Source: Selenomonadaceae bacterium (GTDB taxonomy: Bacteria; Bacillota; Negativicutes; Selenomonadales; Selenomonadaceae). From it: DNA of 5,813 nucleotides. Positions 1 through 5,053 of this stretch are shown piece by piece. The notes below the pieces were generated by a model that saw only the letters and a list, made by a program, of their open reading frames with translations, made no database searches and had not been told where the DNA came from. A program made the position numbers and the translations under genes. Positions within the stretch are counted from its first letter, which is position 1. The number at the start of each line of letters is the position of its first letter. The stretch is taken from the NCBI GenBank assembly GCA_017453765.1, contig JAFTEG010000113.1, forward strand, positions 1 to 5,813. Direction: 5' to 3'.

Positions 1-111
1 ACCGCGTTCGGCTGGTTGACTGCAGCCCTGCAATTTCTTGCAGCATTGATGTCTTTCGACAAAGTCGGGTGCCTTAAAGCTTACGCTACAACCGTTTGCC
101 CGATATTTTAA
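1..111 (+). CDS. C-terminal end of an unidentified hydrophobic protein (partial)
   Basis: Frame 1 is open from the window edge to a TAA at 109-111, giving 36 residues. The first part is strongly hydrophobic (FGWLTAALQFLAALMSF, residues 3-19) and looks like the last membrane-spanning helix. It is followed by a short tail, DKVGCLKAYATTVCPIF. Codon choice (GCG, GCA, AAA, TTG) resembles the other genes. A plausible plus-strand terminator lies 40 bases downstream, which fits a gene ending here and converging on rodZ. The opposite strand is also open across this stretch, but its translation is unlike a protein. The start and most of the gene lie outside the window, so I cannot name the family; a multi-pass membrane protein is an inference from one helix. 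Confidence 0.55.
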   Translation, partial: TAFGWLTAALQFLAALMSFDKVGCLKAYATTVCPIF

Positions 112-150
112 TTATAACGTTCGATTTATAAAAAATCAAGAGAGGATTTG

Positions 151-199
151 GCGCCTTTCCTCCCCACGCGATAGCGGCGGGGGCTTCTCGGCGCTTTTT
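151..199 (+). terminator. Intrinsic terminator after the partial upstream gene
   Basis: The outer stem is GCGCC (151-155) with GGCGC (190-194), followed directly by five T (195-199). The inner arm pairs CCCC (162-165) with a G run (179-183) and CGC (167-169) with GCG (174-176) around a GATA loop. A six-by-six internal loop separates the two stems. The T run lies only on the plus-strand side, so it should stop transcripts arriving from the gene that ends at 111. Confidence 0.7.
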
Positions 200-200
200 G

Positions 201-272
201 GTGAAGAGTGAAGAGTTAGGAGTGAAGAGTACTCATCCCTCTTAACTCCTAACTCCTCACTCCTAACTACTT
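201..272. repeat. Heptad repeat array 1, inverted arrangement
   Basis: Consecutive 7-bp units run in one phase. The left arm (201-230) has GTGAAGA three times and GTTAGGA once. The right arm (231-272) is ACTCATC, CCTCTTA, ACTCCTA, ACTCCTC, ACTCCTA and ACTACTT. The right-arm units are the reverse complement type of the left-arm units, so the arms can pair. The switch point is a perfect palindrome, GAGTACTC (227-234). The right arm runs into the end of rodZ, whose stop codon is at 267-269. Confidence 0.85.
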
Positions 273-1061
273 ACTAAACGTCTTGTCTACTACGTCGCCT
301 TCTTCACCGAGCTTGCCGAAATTTTGACCGTTCATAACAAAATCAACGGCACCGGCATTGCCAATGCGAAAGTTCACGTTGTCATTGCCTTTCCAATCCA
401 TAACTTGACCCGCGTTAATGACGCCTTCATAAACAACAGCGCCGTCAACCGTTACCAACATCCAGCAATCGTCCGAAAAAGTAGCTTGCACGTTCACGCC
501 GTCAACTTGCGGCGCAGGTGCGGCAGAAACTTGATTATTAGGCGCGGCGGCAGGTTGCGCAGGTGCGGCAGGCGTTTGAGTTTGAGCGGCAGGCTTAGTC
601 TCCTGCGTTTTAACATCCGTCTTTGCAATTTCTGTACCTGAATCTTTCGTGTAGTAAAAAATTCCGCCGACAACTACCACAACGGCAATAATCGCGGCAA
701 GTATGGCGTTCGCCGAAAGGTAATTGCCGATTGAAAAACCTTCGTCACTTATGCCGATTCTTTTTCCGCTGACACTGAAGGCGGTTTTCTTGCCGTCCTC
801 TTTATCAACTTCAATTTCAACGGGTTCAACTGCGGGAGAAACTTCAGCAACAAACTGCTTTACAATTTCATCACCGTTCAATTTCAAAAAGTTGGCGTAA
901 TTTTTAATAAAACCTTTGGCGTAAACTCTGCCCGGCATTTTATCGTATTCGCCTTTCTCTATTGCTTCTATGTAGGAGGCGCGGATACTCGTGCCGTTTT
1001 CAATGTCTTCGATTGTCATTCTCTGCTTTTCGCGTTCTTTGCGTAATATATCGCCTATCAC
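267..1061 (-). CDS. rodZ: RodZ-like cell-shape protein (HTH, one membrane helix, C-terminal DUF4115-like domain)
   Basis: This 264-residue protein has the RodZ architecture. An N-terminal helix-turn-helix of the HTH_25 type covers residues 2-65 (GDILRKEREKQRMTIEDIE, then SYIEAIEKGEYDKMPGRVYAKGF). One membrane helix is at about 117-137. A linker rich in Ala, Pro and Gln follows at about 150-185, and a beta-rich DUF4115-like domain at about 189-264. In the known family the cytoplasmic HTH domain binds MreB and links the cytoskeleton to wall synthesis; the C-terminal domain is extracytoplasmic. I chose the GTG at 1061-1059 because the ribosome binding site AAAGGAG ends 9 bases upstream of it. 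The longer reading from TTG at 1070 would leave no spacer. The gene stands alone on the minus strand, convergent with the partial gene and divergent from the aromatic operon. Its last residues and stop codon lie in heptad array 1. Family assignment is firm; function in shape control is inferred from the family. Confidence 0.88.
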   Translation of the reverse strand: MIGDILRKEREKQRMTIEDIENGTSIRASYIEAIEKGEYDKMPGRVYAKGFIKNYANFLKLNGDEIVKQFVAEVSPAVEPVEIEVDKEDGKKTAFSVSGKRIGISDEGFSIGNYLSANAILAAIIAVVVVVGGIFYYTKDSGTEIAKTDVKTQETKPAAQTQTPAAPAQPAAAPNNQVSAAPAPQVDGVNVQATFSDDCWMLVTVDGAVVYEGVINAGQVMDWKGNDNVNFRIGNAGAVDFVMNGQNFGKLGEEGDVVDKTFSK

Positions 1062-1070
1062 CGGAAACAA

Positions 1071-1077
1071 CTCCTTT
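1071..1077 (-). promoter_or_regulatory. Ribosome binding site of rodZ, decides the start
   Basis: On the minus strand this reads AAAGGAG. It directly abuts the in-frame TTG at 1070 but lies 9 bases from the GTG at 1061, so the GTG is the likely start. Confidence 0.7.
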
Positions 1078-1087
1078 CTTTTTTTTC

Positions 1088-1115
1088 ATTATACACAAAT
1101 TTTCTATAAATGCAA
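1088..1115 (-). promoter_or_regulatory. Sigma-70/A type promoter of rodZ
   Basis: On the minus strand a perfect -10 box TATAAT (1093-1088) follows a -35-like TTGCAT (1115-1110) after a 16-base spacer. Transcription would begin near 1081, leaving a leader of about 20 bases that contains the AAAGGAG site. Confidence 0.65.
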
Positions 1116-1166
1116 TTAAACCGAAATTTTCATCTAATTTTAATAAACGTCCGACGGTTTAAGATA

Positions 1167-1196
1167 TTGCGCCATGATTTTTCTGCGAAGTATAAC
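1167..1196 (+). promoter_or_regulatory. Probable promoter of the TIGR04076-pheA-aroF operon
   Basis: TTGCGC (1167-1172) and TATAAC (1191-1196) are separated by 18 bases. The -10 box matches the consensus at five of six positions; the -35 box is weak. The same -35-like ATTGCGC also precedes the yitT promoter. A leader of about 50 bases would result. Weaker boxes also exist nearer the gene (around 1220), so the exact promoter is uncertain. Confidence 0.42.
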
Positions 1197-1243
1197 AAAG
1201 CTTGTAAGTTTTTAAATTTTATGTTAGACTGCGGAATATTTTT

Positions 1244-1248
1244 AGGAG
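1244..1248 (+). promoter_or_regulatory. Ribosome binding site that decides the start of the TIGR04076-type gene
   Basis: AGGAG lies 1 base before the in-frame GTG at 1250 and 10 bases before the in-frame TTG at 1259. Normal spacing favours TTG. Confidence 0.6.
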
Positions 1249-1258
1249 AGTGAAAAAA

Positions 1259-1795
1259 TTGCAGTACAAATGTAAAGTTACGGTTATCGACAAAAAAGTT
1301 TTCGCAGAATTGCAAGAAAAATATTTGGCAGATCCGAAATCCGGTGCGTGTCCTTTTTACCAAGTCGGAGCAGAATATATTTTTGAACGCTACGGCGACG
1401 AAGACACTTTTTGGACGCAGGGTAAAGGCGCACATTGTGCAGAGGCGTGGGATTGTTTCAGCAGGTACGTTTATACGGCGTTGCAAGGCGGCTCGATTAT
1501 GCGGCATTGGACGAACGATGAACACATGATGATAGCGTGTTGCAATGACGGCACGCGCCCCGTTATTTTTAAAATTGAACGCCTTGACTACAAAGTTTTA
1601 CACGTTGACGCGGACATTGCGACGATTGAAAAAATTGTCGAGACGTTGAAAAATATCGACGGCATTTTAGGCGTGACCTATCGCGCTGATAAAAAGTTCA
1701 CCGAAATTTATATGGACAGAAATCACGAAGTCAGCGACGAAAAAATTTTTACGGCGGTGCAGTTTGCCGGAATTTTCGACGCTAGGATTGATTAA
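1259..1795 (+). CDS. TIGR04076 family protein with an additional C-terminal alpha/beta domain
   Basis: The N-terminal part (about residues 1-107) matches what I know of the TIGR04076 family. It has an opening KCKVTVID strand, a GACPFYQVG segment, a Cys/Trp-rich centre (CAEAWDCF) and the characteristic ACCNDGTRPVIFKIE ending. Six cysteines (5, 31, 60, 66, 94, 95) and His59 and His83 suggest a metal or redox role, but the family has no established function. Typical members are near 90 residues. This one has 178, with about 70 further residues whose pattern looks like beta-alpha-beta-beta-alpha-beta, similar to HMA or ACT domains but without a CxxC metal site. I chose TTG at 1259 because of the spacing to AGGAG; GTG at 1250 would add three residues. 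It is the first gene of an operon with pheA (41-base gap) and aroF. A link to aromatic amino acid synthesis is inferred from position only. Confidence 0.75.
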   Translation: MQYKCKVTVIDKKVFAELQEKYLADPKSGACPFYQVGAEYIFERYGDEDTFWTQGKGAHCAEAWDCFSRYVYTALQGGSIMRHWTNDEHMMIACCNDGTRPVIFKIERLDYKVLHVDADIATIEKIVETLKNIDGILGVTYRADKKFTEIYMDRNHEVSDEKIFTAVQFAGIFDARID

Positions 1796-1823
1796 CTTGC
1801 AAGCTATATTAAGTTACAAGCTA
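1796..1823. repeat. Two TTGCAAGCTA-type motifs in the gap before pheA
   Basis: TTGCAAGCTA (1797-1806) and TTACAAGCTA (1814-1823) lie 17 bases apart. The first includes the perfect palindrome CTTGCAAG (1796-1803). Related decamers recur before aroF. Confidence 0.6.
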
Positions 1824-1824
1824 T

Positions 1825-1830
1825 GGAAAG
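1825..1830 (+). promoter_or_regulatory. Ribosome binding site of pheA
   Basis: GGAAAG ends 6 bases before the TTG at 1837 and 15 bases before the alternative TTG at 1846. This supports the first, although the second would give a more family-like N-terminus (MERVGILGPRGT). Confidence 0.5.
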
Positions 1831-1836
1831 AGTCGG

Positions 1837-2694
1837 TTGATTAAGTTGGAACGAGTCGGCATATTGGGACCGCGCGGCACTCATTCAGAAGCGGCGGCGA
1901 TTCGCCTAAATCAGATTTTATCATATGACCGTGAATTGGTAATATGCGGGGGAATTTTTGAAATTTTGAAAGCGGTTGAAAACGGCGGACTCGACGCGGG
2001 ATTCGTACCGGTAGAAAATTCGCTTGAAGGCTCCATAAATATCACGCTTGACACTTTGGCGCGAAGTGAATCACTTGTCATAGAGCGGGAATTTATTTGG
2101 ACGGTACACAATCACCTAATGGCGAAAGACGGCGTGAAAATTTCGGACGTGAAAAAAATTTTTTCGCACGCCCAGCCGCTTTCACAGTGCCGAAAATTTT
2201 TACAAGAAACTTTTTCGCAGGTTGAACTTGCCGAAACTACCAGCACTTCCCGCGCCGCAGAAATTGTATCAGCATCTGAATTAAGCGACGGCTACGCGGC
2301 AATTTGTTCCGAGCGTGCAGGGGAGCTTAACCACCTTGTAAAGCTTGCGTCGGAAATTCAAGACAACGCCGCCAATCGTACAAGATTTTTTGAAGTCAGA
2401 CGCCGTACCAAAAAATTTTACGTGACGCAGGGCGATAAGGTTTTAATCATCTGTCAAATTGACGGCAGTCGCGCAGGTTCACTATGCGAAGTGCTGAAAG
2501 AGTTTGCCTTCCGCCACGTAAATATGACGCGCATTGAGTCACGTCCCGCGCGTACGGAGTTGGGCGAATACATTTTTTTCTTTGACCTTGAAAACAATGT
2601 CGACCGCCGCACTTTGAATGACGCACTTGGCGGCGTTAAGCATAAAAGCATTTGGCTGAAAGATTTGGGAACTTTTCCGGTTATCAGCTGTTGA
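1837..2694 (+). CDS. pheA: Prephenate dehydratase with C-terminal ACT domain
   Basis: The enzyme converts prephenate to phenylpyruvate with loss of water and CO2, the committed step to phenylalanine, in the cytoplasm. The 285 residues match the usual length of a stand-alone prephenate dehydratase. The catalytic part (about 1-195) shows GILGPRGTHSEAA (8-20), VPVENSLEGS (58-67), SHAQPLSQC (110-118) and the TRF motif within NRTRFF (180-185), whose Thr is catalytic in the family. The ACT domain (about 201-278) has GSLCEVL (214-220) in place of GALxxxL and TRIESRP (231-237). ESRP belongs to the phenylalanine-binding site, so feedback inhibition by phenylalanine is expected. There is no chorismate mutase domain. 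The start is TTG at 1837, or possibly TTG at 1846. The gene sits 41 bases after the TIGR04076-type gene and 99 bases before aroF on the same strand, with no terminator between, so co-transcription is likely. Confidence 0.95.
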   Translation: MIKLERVGILGPRGTHSEAAAIRLNQILSYDRELVICGGIFEILKAVENGGLDAGFVPVENSLEGSINITLDTLARSESLVIEREFIWTVHNHLMAKDGVKISDVKKIFSHAQPLSQCRKFLQETFSQVELAETTSTSRAAEIVSASELSDGYAAICSERAGELNHLVKLASEIQDNAANRTRFFEVRRRTKKFYVTQGDKVLIICQIDGSRAGSLCEVLKEFAFRHVNMTRIESRPARTELGEYIFFFDLENNVDRRTLNDALGGVKHKSIWLKDLGTFPVISC

Positions 2695-2698
2695 AAAA

Positions 2699-2776
2699 GT
2701 TGCAAGCTAAAAATTTTTAAAGTTATAAATTAAAAATGTTGCAAGTTAAACATTTTAAAAGTTATAAATTAAAATT
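2699..2776 (+). repeat. Tandem duplication, two 39-bp units, before aroF
   Basis: Units 2699-2737 and 2738-2776 agree at 35 of 39 positions by eye. Each begins with GTTGCAAG and ends with the shared AGTTATAAATTAAAA. They are AT-rich and fill most of the 99-base gap between pheA and aroF. The second unit ends 4 bases before the AGGAG site of aroF (2781-2785). The differences between units show that the duplication is not recent. Confidence 0.85.
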
Positions 2777-2780
2777 AAAA

Positions 2781-2785
2781 AGGAG
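2781..2785 (+). promoter_or_regulatory. Ribosome binding site of aroF, supports a TTG start
   Basis: AGGAG lies 8 bases before TTG at 2794 but 20 bases before the in-frame ATG at 2806. The TTG is therefore the better start and gives the family-like N-terminus MVIIMRPEAT. Confidence 0.75.
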
Positions 2786-2793
2786 TTTTTAAT

Positions 2794-3825
2794 TTGGTAA
2801 TAATAATGCGTCCGGAGGCGACTTTTGAAAATGTTTTTGAAGTCGTGAAAAGCATAGAAGACGCCGGACTTGAAGCAAAAATTATGGAAGGCGCTCAACA
2901 AAAAATCGTCGGCGTAATCGGTGACAAGACAAAGTTGGCGTCGGTAGCAATCGGCGCAATGGACGGCGTTGAAAATATCGTTTCAATTTCAAAAAGCTAC
3001 AAATTGGCAAGCCGCGAATTTCACCCGCAGTCAACGGTTATCGACATTGACGGCGTGAAAATCGGCGGCGCGGAACCTGTTGTAATGGCGGGACCCTGCG
3101 CGGTTGAATCACGCGAACAAATTTTGGAGACGGCGGAAATTGTAAAAAAAGGCGGCGCAAAATTTCTGCGCGGCGGCGCGTACAAACCGCGTACTTCGCC
3201 GTACTCTTTTCAAGGACTTGAAGTCGAAGGCTTAAAATATCTTGCAGAGGCGCGGGAGAAGACGGGATTAAATGTTGTCACGGAAGTCACGACGGTTGAA
3301 GGCATTGCGCCTGTTGCCGAGTACGCGGACATTATGCAGATCGGTGCAAGGAATATGCAAAATTTCGGTCTGCTGAAAGAAGTAGGAAAGTGCGGCAAGC
3401 CGGTAATGCTTAAGCGCGGACTTTCGGCGACGATTGACGAATGGTTAAACGCGGCTGAATACATTATCAACGCCGGTACGCCGGACGTGATTTTGTGTGA
3501 ACGCGGCATTAGGACTTTTGAAGTTTACACGAGAAACACGCTGGATTTAAGCGCGGTTGCGGCGGTTAAGCATTTGTCACACCTGCCGATAGTGGTTGAC
3601 CCCAGTCACGGCACGGGAAAATGGCGTATGATTAAACCGATGGCGTTTGCGGCTATTGCGGCGGGAGCGGATGGCTTGATGATGGAAGTTCACCCGAATC
3701 CTGCAAAGGCGCTGTCGGACGGTTCGCAGTCTTTGACCCCTGAAAATTATTTTGAACTTATGGACGGCGTTCAAAAACTTTCAAAGTTAATGCGCGACGA
3801 AAACTTAAACCCGATCATATATTAA
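2794..3825 (+). CDS. aroF: 3-deoxy-7-phosphoheptulonate (DAHP) synthase, type I with N-terminal ferredoxin-like regulatory domain
   Basis: The enzyme condenses phosphoenolpyruvate and erythrose 4-phosphate to DAHP, the first step of the shikimate pathway, in the cytoplasm. The 343 residues match the Thermotoga-type enzyme. Residues 1 to about 70 form the ferredoxin-like domain, which in that enzyme binds tyrosine or phenylalanine for feedback inhibition. The barrel follows, with GPCAVES (100-106), RGGAYKPRTSPYSFQG (126-141), GARNMQN (184-190), LKRG (206-209), CERG (235-238), DPSHGTG (269-275) and MEVHPNP (297-303). The expected metal ligands are all present: Cys102, His272, Glu298 and Asp309, which as I recall are the same numbers as in the Thermotoga maritima protein. 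There is no chorismate mutase domain. The gene closes the operon and is followed by a heptad array and a terminator. The symbol aroF follows common annotation for this subfamily; aroG or aroA(G) is also used. Confidence 0.95.
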   Translation: MVIIMRPEATFENVFEVVKSIEDAGLEAKIMEGAQQKIVGVIGDKTKLASVAIGAMDGVENIVSISKSYKLASREFHPQSTVIDIDGVKIGGAEPVVMAGPCAVESREQILETAEIVKKGGAKFLRGGAYKPRTSPYSFQGLEVEGLKYLAEAREKTGLNVVTEVTTVEGIAPVAEYADIMQIGARNMQNFGLLKEVGKCGKPVMLKRGLSATIDEWLNAAEYIINAGTPDVILCERGIRTFEVYTRNTLDLSAVAAVKHLSHLPIVVDPSHGTGKWRMIKPMAFAAIAAGADGLMMEVHPNPAKALSDGSQSLTPENYFELMDGVQKLSKLMRDENLNPIIY

Positions 3826-3884
3826 TTAAGAATTAAGGATTAGACTTTCTCTTCCCTCTTCCCTAATCCCTCTTCCCTATATTA
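3826..3884. repeat. Heptad repeat array 2, after aroF
   Basis: The array starts directly after the aroF stop. The left part has TTAAGAA, TTAAGGA and TTAGACT (3826-3846). After a 3-base step the right part (3850-3884) has TCTTCCC, TCTTCCC, TAATCCC, TCTTCCC and TATATTA. GGATTAG (3838-3844) can pair with CTAATCC (3863-3869). The unit is CCC-containing, unlike the ACTC units that dominate the other arrays. It leads straight into the terminator stem. Confidence 0.8.
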
Positions 3885-3907
3885 GGCTCTGCGAGGAGTC
3901 TTTTTTT
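3884..3907 (+). terminator. Intrinsic terminator of the aromatic operon
   Basis: AGGCTC (3884-3889) pairs with GAGTCT (3896-3901), including one G-T pair, around a TGCGAG loop. Seven T (3901-3907) follow. It lies about 60 bases after the aroF stop codon and before the yitT promoter. Confidence 0.75.
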
Positions 3908-3931
3908 ATGCCGTGACGAAAATATTTTTTA

Positions 3932-3962
3932 TTGCGCTAAAAAAAAATTTTTGTGATATAAT
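3932..3962 (+). promoter_or_regulatory. Extended -10 promoter of the yitT-like gene
   Basis: A perfect TATAAT (3957-3962) is preceded by TG at 3954-3955, giving an extended -10. A weak -35-like TTGCGC (3932-3937) is 19 bases upstream, behind an A/T tract (about 3940-3952). Initiation near 3969 would give a leader of about 20 bases. Confidence 0.75.
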
Positions 3963-3977
3963 ATCTGCCGTTGTATT

Positions 3978-3983
3978 GGGGGA
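3978..3983 (+). promoter_or_regulatory. Ribosome binding site that decides the yitT start
   Basis: A G-rich GGGGGA run almost touches the ATG at 3984 but lies 6 bases before the in-frame ATG at 3990, which is the better start. Confidence 0.55.
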
Positions 3984-3989
3984 ATGCTG

Positions 3990-4928
3990 ATGAGAATTAC
4001 CGCCGCGATTTACAAGCGGAAACCGTTGCGCTACGTCGGAATGTTTATCGGCTGTTTAATCGCCGCCTGTTCAATAAATTTGTTCGTCGTACCGAGCCAC
4101 CTTTTAACCGGCGGCGTTGCAGGCATTTCAATGATACTTTACTACCTGTTTGAACTGCCGATAGGCATACAGACATTTCTCTACAACATACCGCTTTTAA
4201 TCGCGTCATACAAAATTTTGGGCAAGAGTTACACTGTCGACGTGATTATCGGCACGGGAATTTTTTCATTCTGCATTGACGCAACGAGATTTCTAAATGC
4301 CTACGCGCCGGTTAATGACGTGATGCTTGCGTCGATTTTCGGCGGCGTATTCAACGGCTTAGGCTACGGCATTGTCTTTCGCATGAACGGCAGCACGGGC
4401 GGCTTTGACATTGTAGGCGCGATTGTGCGAAAACTTTATTCAATGAATATGGGCGCGGCGATTTTTGCTTTTAACTGTCTGATTGTCACCATTGCGGCAA
4501 TTTTGTTCGGCGTCGTACCGGCAATGTACACTCTTATTTGCATGTACGTCAATTCGCACGTCACGGACAAAGTTATTGCCGGCTTGAATCGCAGTAAGGC
4601 GGTTTTCATAATCTCGGACAAGTCCCGCGAAATTGCCAACGCGATAATGAATGATATCGGACGCGGCGTCACGTTTTTGCACGGTGAAGGCGCTTTCAGC
4701 GGTGATTCGCGTGAAATTGCTATGGTTATAGTTTCATTGACGCAGTTGGGCAAACTTAAAATTATTGTCAATACGCTTGACATAAATGCCTTTATGATAA
4801 TTATGTCGACAAGCGAAGTTATGGGACGCGGCTTTACTCGGCGTGCAATGACACTGAAAATTCCGGACGATGAAAAAATTTCGCCGGAAGTGGAAGAAAG
4901 AATTAAAAAGGCGATGCACGAAAATTAG
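3990..4928 (+). CDS. YitT family integral membrane protein (DUF161 plus DUF2179)
   Basis: This protein of 312 residues has the YitT layout. The first part (about 1-200) contains several hydrophobic helices and two family-typical segments: INLFVVPSHLLTGGVAGIS (29-47), and a second one around residues 118-140 with GGVFNGLGYGI and NGSTGGFDI. The C-terminal part (about 200-290) is the soluble DUF2179 domain, with RGVTFLHGEGAFSGD (225-239), LKIIVNTLDINAFMII (256-271) and a closing VMGRGF (277-282). It ends in a charged tail. The family is common in Bacillota and sits in the plasma membrane; its substrate or role is not established. The gene has its own promoter after the aromatic operon terminator, so it is probably a separate unit. 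The stop is followed at once by heptad array 3. Start at ATG 3990 rather than 3984, from ribosome binding site spacing. Confidence 0.9.
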   Translation: MRITAAIYKRKPLRYVGMFIGCLIAACSINLFVVPSHLLTGGVAGISMILYYLFELPIGIQTFLYNIPLLIASYKILGKSYTVDVIIGTGIFSFCIDATRFLNAYAPVNDVMLASIFGGVFNGLGYGIVFRMNGSTGGFDIVGAIVRKLYSMNMGAAIFAFNCLIVTIAAILFGVVPAMYTLICMYVNSHVTDKVIAGLNRSKAVFIISDKSREIANAIMNDIGRGVTFLHGEGAFSGDSREIAMVIVSLTQLGKLKIIVNTLDINAFMIIMSTSEVMGRGFTRRAMTLKIPDDEKISPEVEERIKKAMHEN

Positions 4929-5030
4929 TGAGGAGTTAGAAGTTAGGAGTTAAGAGTTAAAAGTGGTTTTACTCTTCACTCCTTACTCTTCACTCCTTAC
5001 TCTTAACTCTTAACTCATCCCTATTCCCTA
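4929..5030. repeat. Heptad repeat array 3, long inverted arrangement between yitT and the MBL gene
   Basis: The left arm has five units: TGAGGAG, TTAGAAG, TTAGGAG, TTAAGAG and TTAAAAG (4929-4963). After TGGTTTT, the right arm (4971-5026) has ACTCTTC, ACTCCTT, the same pair again, ACTCTTA twice, ACTCATC and CCTATTC. Bases 4928-4957 can pair with 4971-5000 at about 26 of 30 positions, counting G-U pairs. AAAA (4959-4962) and TTTT (4967-4970) extend the stem to a GTGG loop. No T run follows the hairpin on either strand. This array makes up most of the 125-base gap; I see no convincing promoter in the gap. Confidence 0.88.
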
Positions 5031-5035
5031 AAAAC

Positions 5036-5042
5036 AAGGAGG
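5036..5042 (+). promoter_or_regulatory. Ribosome binding site of the MBL-fold gene
   Basis: AAGGAGG is a full match to the anti-SD core, 11 bases before ATG 5054. It begins 9 bases after the heptad-like sequence ends. Confidence 0.75.
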
Positions 5043-5053
5043 CAATAAAAAAA

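Noticed and set aside
1..51. ACCGCG at the window edge followed by small hairpins (10-27, 28-43), suggesting a T-box end or another structured RNA
   Set aside because: Only six bases match the T-box core, and the stretch reads well as the hydrophobic end of a protein in frame 1 up to a TAA at 109. The small hairpins are explained by coding sequence.
1..111. Open minus-strand frame across the first 111 bases
   Set aside because: Its translation is not protein-like, it has no start or ribosome binding site, and the terminator that follows is directed for the plus strand.
201..272. CRISPR-like array
   Set aside because: Units are 7 bp, contiguous, degenerate and change strand; there are no spacers of constant length and no cas genes nearby.
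1197..1258. Phe-rich leader peptide or attenuator before the aromatic operon
   Set aside because: No short frame with repeated Phe or Tyr codons and no terminator-type hairpin with a T run is present in the leader.
1130..1525. 131-codon minus-strand frame opposite the TIGR04076-type gene
   Set aside because: It lies antisense to a recognisable gene, has no family features and has no good ribosome binding site. The same applies to the minus-strand frames inside aroF (3210-3774), yitT (4436-4919) and the MBL gene (5312-5656).
4999..5035. Promoter for the MBL-fold gene, -10-like TATTCC at 5022-5027
   Set aside because: Only three of six bases match, no -35 is found at normal spacing, and the box is part of the heptad array.
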